Below the pieces are notes generated by a model that worked only from the letters and a program-made list of their open reading frames with translations, was not told the origin of the DNA and made no database searches. From Tissierellia bacterium (GTDB taxonomy: Bacteria > Bacillota > Clostridia > Tissierellales > Peptoniphilaceae), in assembly GCA_030529425.1 (NCBI GenBank), contig JAUMWX010000003.1, forward strand, positions 124,001 to 188,000: DNA of 64,000 bases, given 5' to 3'. Positions 44,822-53,510 of the stretch are shown here, one piece after another. The translations under genes and the position numbers were made by a program. Each line of letters opens with the position of its first letter. Positions within the stretch are counted from its first letter, which is position 1.

Positions 44822-44850
44822 ATCTTATATGTCATGATTACGTTTGTCAA
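44822..44850 (-). promoter_or_regulatory. nrdDG promoter
   Basis: Minus-strand TTGACA (44845-44850), 17-base spacer, TAAGAT (44822-44827), 25 bases before the nrdD start. Confidence 0.6.
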
Positions 44851-44858
44851 TAGTTTCA

Positions 44859-44904
44859 GCACTATATTTAGTATAAATTTATAAACCTCTCCCATATATT
44901 GTAC
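44859..44904 (-). promoter_or_regulatory. Tandem NrdR boxes
   Basis: GCACTATATTTAGTAT (44859-44874) fits the NrdR box ACACWATATATWGTGT, and CCATATATTG (44892-44901) fits its core with one change. The cores are 30 bases apart, about three helical turns, as NrdR pairs usually are. The NrdR repressor gene is not in the window. Confidence 0.65.
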
Positions 44905-44992
44905 AAATTAAAGAGCTAAGTAATTAATATCCGTAATCCTGATAACACTTAACTCTCAAAACTTGTATTAAATTTTCTTAAGAATTCCGAAA

Positions 44993-45859
44993 TTATAATG
45001 CTCTGTATGATTTGGGTCTAAATAAAGATCTACTTTTCGCATAGGAAATTTGATTCAGCATATCATTCCTGTCCCTGTTGAATGTTCCCTTTATAGCAAC
45101 AGGATTTGAAGCATGATTGGATCTGAAAATTGTACCTTCACTATCCACCGATTTAATAAACATTTCCATCTCCTCCAAGATTTTCATGTCGTCAATCATT
45201 GTAAATTTCCCTTCCCTCTCGGCATCGTACAGCGGTGCTCCCGGCTCCAAATATAGGCTGAGAAAAGAAACAAAATCAGGCTTTGACAATGAAACAGCTT
45301 TGGCACTTTCCAATATGTGTTCCTCGCTGTCCTCATACTCGCCAAGTCCAAAGATCAATGTTACAGAGCTTTTTATTCCAATCTTTTTTAACTTCTTAAC
45401 AGCTAAAACAAATTCTTCTTGTGTTTGATTCTTTTTGACCTTTTTTATGATTTTGTCGGATCCGCTTTCCAGTCCGATATATACCATTACAAGCCCCGCA
45501 TTTTTCAAATCCGATAAGTCTTTTTCGCTCTTTTTAAGTATGTCTTTTACGGTTGCATAAATATTTACGCTTTTAAGTTTCGGATACAGATTATAAGATT
45601 TGGTTATGATATCAATCAGTGTGTCCGTCGGCAAAACCATCGCATCACCATCCGCCAAGAATATTTTTTCAATTTCCGGAACATATTGTACACATTCTTC
45701 CAAATCCGCAATTATATCATCCTTTTTTCTAACCGTAAAACTATCCTCCTTGTACATACTGCAAAATGTGCATGTATTGAATGCACATCCTATGGTACAT
45801 TGGATTATTAGTGAATTTGCTTCCGATGGCGGTCTGTAGACTTTTCCGTAATATTTCAT
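44993..45859 (-). CDS. Radical SAM protein
   Basis: 288-residue radical SAM enzyme. The cluster cysteines are in CTIGCAFNTCTFCSMYK, where CxxxxCxxC is the most plausible triad (a fourth Cys lies four residues ahead). GLESGSDKIIKKV and LIFGLGEYEDSEEHIL are typical of the Elp3/YgiQ-like branch (COG1032-type). The reaction is unknown. It has a long gap to nrdD on one side and a GC-rich terminator after the reductase gene on the other, so it stands alone. Confidence 0.82.
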   Translation of the reverse strand: MKYYGKVYRPPSEANSLIIQCTIGCAFNTCTFCSMYKEDSFTVRKKDDIIADLEECVQYVPEIEKIFLADGDAMVLPTDTLIDIITKSYNLYPKLKSVNIYATVKDILKKSEKDLSDLKNAGLVMVYIGLESGSDKIIKKVKKNQTQEEFVLAVKKLKKIGIKSSVTLIFGLGEYEDSEEHILESAKAVSLSKPDFVSFLSLYLEPGAPLYDAEREGKFTMIDDMKILEEMEMFIKSVDSEGTIFRSNHASNPVAIKGTFNRDRNDMLNQISYAKSRSLFRPKSYRAL

Positions 45860-45918
45860 GTTATCTCCTCCAAATCACCGCTGTTTTATAAAAGCCTTTA
45901 TTTTTTCATATATAAAAT

Positions 45919-45959
45919 ACCTCCCGGTAGGTACATTAATTTCTACCCACTCGGGAGGT
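45919..45959 (-). terminator. Terminator of the flavinylated reductase gene
   Basis: ACCTCCCG / CGGGAGGT outer stem with an inner GTAG/CTAC pairing, followed on the minus strand by ATTTTATATATG. Confidence 0.75.
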
Positions 45960-46000
45960 TAATACTCAAATATTTTAATAAACACTCTTTATTCTAAATA

Positions 46001-47764
46001 CTATTTACCTTTAGCCGCACTTTCGCCCGCGATGAGTCCGAATACTGTAATATCAGTTATAGCAACGGATCCAAGTCTGTTTGTTCCGTGGATTCCGCCT
46101 GTTACTTCTCCCGCGGCATATAAACCTTTTATAGGCTTGCCATCTTTATTAAGCACTCTGGCTTCTGTATCTATTTTTACCCCGCCCATTGTGTGGTGGA
46201 TAGCAGGAGATGCCTCAATTATATAGAAAGGTGCTTTTTCAACCTTAAAGCCCAATCTTCTAAGATTGAATTCGGTGTCTTTTCCCGCCTCGGAATCCTT
46301 GTTGAACTTATCAAGCGTTTCCTTCAAATTCTTTTCATCTATTCCGAAGAATTTTGCAGCTTCCTCTAAAGTGTCCGCCTTCACCATTTTCTTTCTCGAA
46401 ATAAGATCTTCAGCTTCTCCTGCATGATCAATCATTACTCCTGATTTTTCAGTGGAAGTTTGATCCCAAATTTGATATGCCTTATTACCGGTTTGGGCTT
46501 TTATCCCCAAAGAAATCGCCCTTCTGGTATCCAATTCTTCTACAAATCTCTTTCCTTCTTTATTGACAAGCAATGCTCCCGATGTAAGCCTTGTATCTCC
46601 CGTATATAGAAGTTTACCGGTTTCAGTGTCACATACAGGATATAATTGTATATGCTCCATTCCTACAAGTTCGGCACCGACAGCTTGTGCCATCTTTATT
46701 CCGTCACCTCTGGCTCCCGGAGAATTTGTAGTGTGAATTTTATCATCTATTTCTTTATCATAACTAAAAGCCATTTCCGGATTCGCTCCAAATCCTCCGG
46801 TAGTTAAAATAACCGCTTTTGAATTAATAACCAATTCGCCTTCTTTGGTTTTAGCTTTCACTCCCACTACAGTACCATCTTTTTGTATCAGTTCATATGC
46901 TTCCGTTTCTGTAAGCACTTCAATATTTAATTCTTTAGCTTTTGCACTCAATTTCTCTATTATTTCTTTTCCAGATGCACCTTTAGGTATCAGTGATCTT
47001 TTAACTGAGTGTCCCCCGAAAAACATTAGTTCGTCAGTCCATTCCACCTTCACATCATCTCTTAACCATTCAGCTCCCTTTAGTGCATTTTCCGCTAAAA
47101 CATTGATTAATGCTTTATCTCCTCCCGCTTTTTCGACATCTTTAATAAAAAGTTCCTTGCTGTCTTCCAGTTTCTCCTTTTCTTGAAGCCAGTTTGCGGG
47201 AGCCGCATATTCTGCCCCCGAGATTAATGTATTACCTCCTATAACCGGAAGTTTTTCTATAATGATAACATCGGCACCGCTTTCTTTAGCTTTTATTGCC
47301 GCGATGAATCCGGCGCCACCTGCACCTATTACTACTACTTCTTTTGTAATCTCTTTACTTTCTTTTTTTTCTGTTGTTTTCTCTACTTTTTTGGAAAAAT
47401 CTTCAACTTTTAGTCCGGCATTTTTAATTGCATCTTTTAATGCCTCTAAAAACGCCTTTGATGACACCGTTGCTCCGGCAACCGAATCCAAATTGGTCGT
47501 ATTATGTTTTACCGCTTCTTCCAGCAGTTTTTTCATAGCCACATCACCAAGATTTTCAGTTTCCTTGTGCTCCTTAACCTTGATATTTGCTATCTTTTTT
47601 TCTTTGAATTCAACTTCTAAAACTATGTCTGCATTATGTCCCTTAGCTCTTCCTTCATATGTACCGTTACCTTCGGTTTTCTCCTTGTTTTTAGAGTCCC
47701 CGCCACATGCCGTTAATACCATTATCAAAGACAGTAACAACGCTAAAATTCTAAATTTTTTCAT
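46001..47764 (-). CDS. Flavinylated fumarate/urocanate-reductase-like lipoprotein
   Basis: 587-residue exported lipoprotein (lipobox LTAC, Cys20). The FMN-binding domain (about 32-115) carries DSVAGATVSS, the motif whose threonine (Thr99) is covalently flavinylated by ApbE-type transferases. The remainder is an FAD-dependent flavocytochrome-c/fumarate reductase domain, with VVIGAGGAGFIAAI and the C-terminal GLYAAGEVTGGIHGTNRLGS. It should use electrons delivered across the membrane to reduce fumarate, urocanate or a related acceptor. No ApbE gene or electron donor is adjacent. ATG at 47764 follows GGAGG. Confidence 0.88.
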   Translation of the reverse strand: MKKFRILALLLSLIMVLTACGGDSKNKEKTEGNGTYEGRAKGHNADIVLEVEFKEKKIANIKVKEHKETENLGDVAMKKLLEEAVKHNTTNLDSVAGATVSSKAFLEALKDAIKNAGLKVEDFSKKVEKTTEKKESKEITKEVVVIGAGGAGFIAAIKAKESGADVIIIEKLPVIGGNTLISGAEYAAPANWLQEKEKLEDSKELFIKDVEKAGGDKALINVLAENALKGAEWLRDDVKVEWTDELMFFGGHSVKRSLIPKGASGKEIIEKLSAKAKELNIEVLTETEAYELIQKDGTVVGVKAKTKEGELVINSKAVILTTGGFGANPEMAFSYDKEIDDKIHTTNSPGARGDGIKMAQAVGAELVGMEHIQLYPVCDTETGKLLYTGDTRLTSGALLVNKEGKRFVEELDTRRAISLGIKAQTGNKAYQIWDQTSTEKSGVMIDHAGEAEDLISRKKMVKADTLEEAAKFFGIDEKNLKETLDKFNKDSEAGKDTEFNLRRLGFKVEKAPFYIIEASPAIHHTMGGVKIDTEARVLNKDGKPIKGLYAAGEVTGGIHGTNRLGSVAITDITVFGLIAGESAAKGK

Positions 47765-47859
47765 TTTTCCTCCTCTTATTAGAAATTTCGACATCGTCGT
47801 TTTATAGTATAACAGATAGATAAATATTTATCCATGATTTATATACCCAAAAAAACAGA

Positions 47860-47912
47860 GTGCACAAAACTTAAAAAACACAACCCTCAGTTTTTTCAAG
47901 AATTTTGTACAC
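47860..47912 (-). terminator. Terminator of the 257-residue lipoprotein gene
   Basis: GTGCACAAAAC...AAAAAAC pairs imperfectly with GTTTTTT...AATTTTGTACAC, followed on the minus strand by CTCTGTTTTTTTGGG. Confidence 0.6.
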
Positions 47913-47967
47913 CCATAAATATATTCCCAAAGTCTCATTATTTCAATTTTAAAATTACGATTTTATC

Positions 47968-48741
47968 TTAGCGGATTTCGCCGCTATCGCATTTGTAATC
48001 TGTCCAAACTCCATCTTTCCAATTAATTTTACAGCCGTTGCATTTTTTATATGAATGTTTTTTTCCATCCTTATTTTTGTAAAGTTCAATGTCAAAGGTT
48101 TCCCCTTTTCCTGAAAATTCAAGGTAGGCTTCTTTTCTTAAAGATAAATCTTGCGGTGGTCTTTCAGTAAATTCATCTCCAATTAATTTTAGCTCTAAAG
48201 ATTCATTGATATAATTGATAGCATTTATCACATACTCTTCCACATCCATATTGGTAAACAATACATTTAATTTGGTATCTATTTCCAGATGTCCTTTGAA
48301 TTCTTTAACAATATCATAGATAATTTTGTCATATATTCCTATCTTGTCATTTTTCTTGCTTTTATCGAGCGACTTTAAATCCAATCTCACAATTCCCGCA
48401 AATCTGGCCGGATAACTTTCCATTATCGCTCCATTATACTCGATATCTATCTCCATTCCGCTTTTAATATCTTCATATTTAGCTTCTTTTCCATCTATAA
48501 AAATCTTGTAATCACTGTTTTCTATAATATAAAGTTCATTATTTCCTACCGTGCCGCATACCAAAATTCCATTTGTTTTTTTCTGAGCCACCAATCCCTT
48601 TATAATATACTTTTCTTTACCTGTATCGTCTTTTACGGTTTGTTTTCCGTTATTTACATCTTTCGGCTTTTCATTTTTATCCACGCCCTTACAAGATGTT
48701 AAAGCAAATATAAGAGCCACGAGCAGCATCAATTTTTTCAT
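47968..48741 (-). CDS. Hypothetical lipoprotein
   Basis: 257 residues with lipobox LTSC, a Lys/Asp-rich tether and a mixed domain (KYIIKGLVAQKKTNGILVCG onwards, about 55-257). Four cysteines, including CNGC and a final YKCDSG, could form disulfides. No family recognised. ATG at 48741 follows GGAGGAAG; ten upstream codons are rejected. Monocistronic between two terminator/spacer regions. Confidence 0.68.
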   Translation of the reverse strand: MKKLMLLVALIFALTSCKGVDKNEKPKDVNNGKQTVKDDTGKEKYIIKGLVAQKKTNGILVCGTVGNNELYIIENSDYKIFIDGKEAKYEDIKSGMEIDIEYNGAIMESYPARFAGIVRLDLKSLDKSKKNDKIGIYDKIIYDIVKEFKGHLEIDTKLNVLFTNMDVEEYVINAINYINESLELKLIGDEFTERPPQDLSLRKEAYLEFSGKGETFDIELYKNKDGKKHSYKKCNGCKINWKDGVWTDYKCDSGEIR

Positions 48742-48866
48742 AATCGCTTCCTCCCGATCTTTATGTTTCATACATATAACCTACGCATTATGATTTTTGT
48801 GACAAAAAGCAATTCTTGAATTTTTCACACTTTTTTTTATTAGTTTTATTCTTATATGAACTGAAT

Positions 48867-49610
48867 TTATTTTTTAAATATAAAAAGATATTCATGAGCC
48901 AAAAGCAAGAAATTGTATTTTATACTGTTTGTTTTCCAATATCCGGTCGCCTTACAATTATGTTGTTCTTTAATAATTATTTCTTTGAGCTTAAATCCAC
49001 TGTTGATAAAAATATTCATTACTGAAAAACCTAATGTCTGAACATGTCCTTTTGATCTAGTATCTCCTATTAAAATTGCACAAAATTTGCCTTTTTTAAG
49101 AACCCTATAACTTTCATTCGAAACTTTTTTCATTTCTTCGAGAAACTCTGGAATTTTACAGTGAGACAAATCATTCTCTAAATCATTACTATATTGTATT
49201 ATATTTGCATACGGAGGATGGGTACAAATAAAATCTATACTTTCATCATCAATAAAATCTAAATTTCTAGCATCTCCTTTTAAAATTTTAACCTTAGAAT
49301 CTGAAGTCCATTCAAAATTAATTTTATCTCTACATCTTTCGAGAGCAGTATCATTCACATCTACACCTATTATATTTCTGTTTAGTAATTTTGCTTCTAC
49401 TAAAGTTGTTCCTCCACCAATAAATTGATCCAAAATTAAGTCTTCTTCATTGGAGTATCTTAAAATTAAGTTTCTGGGTATAAAAGGAGACCAATTTCCT
49501 CTCCATTTTGCATCATGTGTAGCCCAATCTCCTCTTTCAGGGAAACTCCATACTGTATTTAATTCTAATTCAAAATTTTCAGGTTGCCATTTTTTTATTT
49601 TCTTTACCAA
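48867..49610 (-). CDS. Amino-methyltransferase of the restriction-modification operon
   Basis: 247-residue adenine-N6 or cytosine-N4 DNA methyltransferase. The cofactor motif FIGGGTT comes first (about 60), the catalytic motif THPPY (about 133) after it. The N-terminal WSFPERGDWATHDAKWRGNW is a hallmark of this group. It is not the DpnA type that normally accompanies DpnII. The start is a TTG at 49610, five bases after GGAGG, with no ATG nearby. It follows the endonuclease gene by 21 bases and ends the operon. Its target may or may not be GATC. Confidence 0.8.
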   Translation of the reverse strand: MVKKIKKWQPENFELELNTVWSFPERGDWATHDAKWRGNWSPFIPRNLILRYSNEEDLILDQFIGGGTTLVEAKLLNRNIIGVDVNDTALERCRDKINFEWTSDSKVKILKGDARNLDFIDDESIDFICTHPPYANIIQYSNDLENDLSHCKIPEFLEEMKKVSNESYRVLKKGKFCAILIGDTRSKGHVQTLGFSVMNIFINSGFKLKEIIIKEQHNCKATGYWKTNSIKYNFLLLAHEYLFIFKK

Positions 49611-49631
49611 GTAATCCTCCAATTTTTCTAA

Positions 49632-50486
49632 TTATTTCAAATTTTTAATAATTCCATTTTCCAGATCATTAATGTTATATAGATCATCCAATATTTCAAA
49701 GGTTTCCTCTAAATTATTTCTGGCACTCAACCATCCTTTCCCATCAGTAAACCAAATAAACTTGAAACCTTTAATATTATTCGCTTCTTGAGCTATTTGT
49801 TTATAGCTCCTAGCTGTTTCATTCAATTTTGAACCTCCACTTGCATAAAAGTTACATTCAATCGCATAAACTGTATTTGTTGTTTTTATTACAAAATCAA
49901 ATCTTTTTTCAGTTTTACCTTTATTGGAAATAGAAGACAAATCTAGATTGAACATCCTCTCTATGTCGGAAATTTTCATTTCTTTAAAATATGTCGTATT
50001 TTTGCTATATCCGGCTTCCAATATATAATTTTCCACTAAATTTTCCATAAGATGTCCACCTCTGTTTTTACGTCCATTTGAGTCTAAACCAGTTTCTACC
50101 CCTAAGGCATAATCTACCAAATTATTTACTATTCGATTAGAAATAAGATCAAATAATCCGGTTTTTTTCATAAAAACTTTATATTGAGTGGTAGGATAAT
50201 TTTGAATATCAAATCTATATAAAAAAGCTCCATCCTCATCTTGAGCATATATTTCTTTACTCCTTACAGCTAACAACAAAGGAATGCATTTAAGTACCTC
50301 TGGATACTTGATTATTAGCTGTTCAAAATCTTCCTCTATTCTTTTAGAACCTATAAGAGAATTCATTATATTTAGTTCTATTTTAAGTTCATCTACATTA
50401 TTATAAACTTTTTTAAAATCTATATAATAGCTATATGAAGATATTCTATCTTTAAATTTATGTATCCAATCTGTAAAGTTTCTCAT
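49632..50486 (-). CDS. DpnII/MboI-type restriction endonuclease (GATC)
   Basis: 284-residue type II endonuclease of the DpnII/MboI family, predicted to cut unmethylated GATC. The nuclease core is seen as RFDFVI (Asp197) and AIECNFYASGGSKLNE (Glu210), the latter being diagnostic. GGHLMENLVENY and FKEM are further family segments. Starts after AAGGGG, eight bases after the Dam gene. Confidence 0.9.
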   Translation of the reverse strand: MRNFTDWIHKFKDRISSYSYYIDFKKVYNNVDELKIELNIMNSLIGSKRIEEDFEQLIIKYPEVLKCIPLLLAVRSKEIYAQDEDGAFLYRFDIQNYPTTQYKVFMKKTGLFDLISNRIVNNLVDYALGVETGLDSNGRKNRGGHLMENLVENYILEAGYSKNTTYFKEMKISDIERMFNLDLSSISNKGKTEKRFDFVIKTTNTVYAIECNFYASGGSKLNETARSYKQIAQEANNIKGFKFIWFTDGKGWLSARNNLEETFEILDDLYNINDLENGIIKNLK

Positions 50487-50494
50487 AATACCCC

Positions 50495-51541
50495 TTAATA
50501 ATTAGTAATTAATAACTCCGTAATAATTCCTCTTTTATCACTTTTTGAGTTTATCATTCTTTTAGCTTCTACTCTATATATGTTATGTTTTTCATATATC
50601 TCGTCAAAAAAATTATCATTTTTATCAATATTTTTTGGATCTGAATTGCTTGCTATTACCTTTACCCCCATATCAGTTAAGTTATCAATGAATAGTGCCA
50701 ATTCTTTTTGGTTTTCGTCTCCAAAAGTTATATTTGAATAAGATGTAAAACTTGATGTCTTAGTTAATGGTCTATAAGGTGGATCTATATAAACCAAGGT
50801 TTTTTCGTCTGTAAAATCAATACACTCATAATATGTAGCATTTACTATATCTACCGTTTTTAGTGAAATAGAAACCTGAATAAGATTTAATTTATCATAT
50901 ATTTTAGGGTTTTTATAATTACCTGCAGGAACATTGAATTCTCCATCTTTATTGACTCTATATAGTCCATTAAAGCATGTTTTATTCAAAAATATGAACA
51001 ATGCCGCCAGTTCAATTTTATCTGATTTATTCTTCTTTTCTATGTTGAATATACCTCTCTTTCTGTAATAATAATCTTTTCTATCACTAATACTTAAGGA
51101 AATATACTCCCTCTGATATGATTCTAATTTCTCAAGTAATTCCAAAACATTGTCCCTAATAACTATATAAGTGTTTATCAGTTCGTAATTTACATCACTA
51201 ATATAAACCTTCTCGAAATCATAATTAGACACAAAATTAAAGAATACAGCTCCTCCACCAATAAAAGGCTCACAGTATTTTGTGATAATTTCCTTAAAAT
51301 TTATAGGCAATTTAAAAGTTATAGTTTCTATTAATTGACTCTTGCCACCAGCCCATTTTAAAAATGGCTTAGGATTAATTTTTAATAACTTGTTCATTGA
51401 AACATCTTCTAAATATGGAATCATCCATTCATTATTTTCATACTTTGCATTTAGTTCTTCATTTGTTTCGCATAATAAATTTATGACATCAATTGGAATA
51501 TTATATATCATCGAAACTCTTTTAGCAGTAATATAATTCAT
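50495..51541 (-). CDS. dpnM: Dam-type adenine methyltransferase with N-terminal helix-turn-helix
   Basis: 348-residue methyltransferase that should protect GATC sites. The catalytic part (from about 55) has FLKWAGGK (Lys67), EPFIGGGAVF and DPPY (253-256), as in DpnM/Dam. Residues 1-48 are extra: TAKRVSMIYNIPIDVINLLCETNEELNAK followed by NNEWMIPYLEDV matches the pattern of small MerR/excisionase-like DNA-binding domains. The ATG at 51541 with GGAGGG is the only start with a ribosome site, so the extension is translated. It may let the enzyme regulate its own operon. Confidence 0.88.
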   Translation of the reverse strand: MNYITAKRVSMIYNIPIDVINLLCETNEELNAKYENNEWMIPYLEDVSMNKLLKINPKPFLKWAGGKSQLIETITFKLPINFKEIITKYCEPFIGGGAVFFNFVSNYDFEKVYISDVNYELINTYIVIRDNVLELLEKLESYQREYISLSISDRKDYYYRKRGIFNIEKKNKSDKIELAALFIFLNKTCFNGLYRVNKDGEFNVPAGNYKNPKIYDKLNLIQVSISLKTVDIVNATYYECIDFTDEKTLVYIDPPYRPLTKTSSFTSYSNITFGDENQKELALFIDNLTDMGVKVIASNSDPKNIDKNDNFFDEIYEKHNIYRVEAKRMINSKSDKRGIITELLITNY

Positions 51542-51684
51542 ACACCCTCCATCTACTCACTAAATTATAAGCGAGCTTCAAATTATATTCAATTTCATTT
51601 TTATTAAAAATTCTAAACAATTTCAAGCTTGAAATATTCTCTTTATGAGTTATTATATCATTATAAACAGTTCTGGAGGACATT

Positions 51685-52200
51685 ATGAAGATTTTACTTG
51701 TTATTGATATGCAAAATGATTTTATCGACGGAAGTTTGGGAACAAAAGAAGCTGTTGATATATTAAAAAGTGTTAAGAAAAAAATTGAAACATTTGACGG
51801 AAAAGTTTTTTACACTCAAGATACTCATTTTGAAGACTACCTTGAAACCCAAGAAGGTAAGAAATTGCCTGTAATACATTGCATAAAAGGAACCGAGGGA
51901 TGGAAAATTCACGATGAAATTTATGACGGAAAGTCTGAAATAATTGAAAAAAATACCTTTGGCTCATTGGAATTGGTTGATAAAATAAAAAAACTGAATG
52001 ACACTGAAAAAATTGATTCTATCGAACTGATCGGTTTGTGTACCGACATATGCGTTATTACCAATGCGATGCTGGTTAAAACGGCTTTGCCTGAAGTTCC
52101 GGTAATTATAGACTCAAATTGTTGTGCAGGAGTAACAAAATCAAGTCATAAAAATGCACTTGATGCGATGAAAATGTGTCAAATAGAAGTTATAGAATAG
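51685..52200 (+). CDS. Cysteine hydrolase, isochorismatase/nicotinamidase-like
   Basis: 171-residue cysteine hydrolase with the expected catalytic triad: Asp in LLVIDMQNDFIDG, a central Lys, and Cys in GLCTDICVITNAM. The size and TQDTHFEDY segment are nearest to nicotinamidase-related proteins. The substrate could be nicotinamide, isochorismate or a carbamoyl compound. Plus strand with GGAGGACATT; terminated by an 18-bp perfect hairpin. Confidence 0.83.
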   Translation: MKILLVIDMQNDFIDGSLGTKEAVDILKSVKKKIETFDGKVFYTQDTHFEDYLETQEGKKLPVIHCIKGTEGWKIHDEIYDGKSEIIEKNTFGSLELVDKIKKLNDTEKIDSIELIGLCTDICVITNAMLVKTALPEVPVIIDSNCCAGVTKSSHKNALDAMKMCQIEVIE

Positions 52201-52232
52201 TATGTATCCGATTTGATACATACTATTCTATA
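52191..52232 (+). terminator. 18-bp terminator of the cysteine hydrolase gene
   Basis: TATAGAATAGTATGTATC / GATACATACTATTCTATA perfect stem with a six-base loop, containing the stop codon. Confidence 0.8.
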
Positions 52233-52271
52233 GTGTGAGCATAATGTTGTTTCTTTAAAATTGTGAATTTT

Positions 52272-52709
52272 CTATTTTCGTTTGGCATCATAAACATGTG
52301 CCGTAATTTCTATGCTGTTCATAAAATTATCCAGAGCATTCGGTCCGTGATAAATCAAATCACAGTTTTTCGGATAGATAACTTTCACGGTTCTTCTATT
52401 GTTGTAAAAAACAATCTCCAAAGGGATTCCCATCGCTTTACTCATACCTGCAATTCCCAATTGTTCCCCTTCAATTATGGCAGTAGAAGATTTCCTTACA
52501 TCGTAATTAACATACTTTAATTCTTCCAAAACATCCATTGTTTCGGGACCGAGATTAAAATCCCCATAAAATTTGTATATATTTTCTCCAAAATCCAAAT
52601 CTATTAACGCCTGAACAAATCCTAAAATAATGTTATAATTCAACCTCCAAGTCGCATTATAACTTACCTCTATATCATTTTCCCTTTCCAAAATATTTGT
52701 TATAATCAT
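52272..52709 (-). CDS. Hypothetical protein
   Basis: 145 residues, cytoplasmic, mixed alpha/beta with NATWRLNYNIILGFVQALIDLDFG near the N terminus and a C-terminal IEITAHVYDAK. No recognised family. GGGGAAATTCG precedes the ATG at 52709. It is alone between a terminator and a HIRAN gene transcribed in the same direction. Confidence 0.6.
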   Translation of the reverse strand: MIITNILERENDIEVSYNATWRLNYNIILGFVQALIDLDFGENIYKFYGDFNLGPETMDVLEELKYVNYDVRKSSTAIIEGEQLGIAGMSKAMGIPLEIVFYNNRRTVKVIYPKNCDLIYHGPNALDNFMNSIEITAHVYDAKRK

Positions 52710-52830
52710 CGAATTTCCCCTCATTTGTAAAAATGTTGAATTAGCATATACACAACTATTATAGCATATCGATGTTTATAAATTCATATCGTATAAGTGA
52801 GATAATTAATCTGGACTCTCGAATTGTAAA

Positions 52831-53196
52831 TTATCTTTTATCCTTAATTTTTATAACTGCTCGAACTTGTTTATCTATAGGATTTTCCAGATTTTTATAT
52901 TGAATTTTTACTTCAAATAAATCATTGTGACCGAAAGCAATAAATCTGCTTATAATTTCATTCTCTTCACGGGGAATATATCCTATCTTATGATTATCGT
53001 AGTAAATTGCTACCGCGTGTGAATCATATGGATTGTCATTCTCATGAACAAGTTCCAAACTATCTCCTATTTTCATTTGGTTTATGACTTCCAACCCGTC
53101 ATAATACCTGAAACCTCTCACATAAAAATCTATGAAATATCTACTTTCCTCAAATTTTCTAACCGTACTTCTTTCAATTTCATTCATATTTTTCAT
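52831..53196 (-). CDS. Stand-alone HIRAN-domain protein
   Basis: 121 residues. The core is a HIRAN domain: IDFYVRGFRYYDGLEVINQMKIGD, ELVHENDNPYDSHAVAIYYDNHKIGYIPREENEII. HIRAN domains bind single-stranded or branched DNA ends and are usually fused to helicases or nucleases; free forms occur in bacteria and phages with unknown role. AAGGGG precedes the ATG. Confidence 0.8.
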   Translation of the reverse strand: MKNMNEIERSTVRKFEESRYFIDFYVRGFRYYDGLEVINQMKIGDSLELVHENDNPYDSHAVAIYYDNHKIGYIPREENEIISRFIAFGHNDLFEVKIQYKNLENPIDKQVRAVIKIKDKR

Positions 53197-53397
53197 ATTT
53201 TCCCCTTTCTAAATTTTTTCAATATCTCCAATATTCTTATGTCTAAATTATATCCTATCTAATGAGTAGAATTTTACGCATTTGATTTAATGCTTCAAAT
53301 TTCAAAAATTATTTATTTCAAATTTAAACAATAATATAACTTGGAAAAAATTCATTTTATCTCATTGAAAATTATCTATAACTTAAACCAAAAAATA

Positions 53398-53444
53398 GAC
53401 CGCTTGAATAAATCACTGATTTCTCAGAAATCTATTCAGCGGTC
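53398..53444. terminator. Terminator of the CoA-transferase operon
   Basis: GACCGCTTGAATAAAT pairs with ATCTATTCAGCGGTC with one bulge, T-rich on both sides. It lies in the 314-base gap between the HIRAN gene and the CoA transferase; nothing else is seen there. Confidence 0.75.
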
Positions 53445-53510
53445 CAATTTTTAAGAGAAACTGACTTTCTCTTTACAAAATATAAGACATTTCACAAAAC
53501 AACCAAAATA

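Noticed and set aside
47262..47807. Open frame of 181 codons on the plus strand
   Set aside because: It lies entirely opposite the flavinylated reductase gene, has serine/phenylalanine-rich composition of an antisense frame and no ribosome site.
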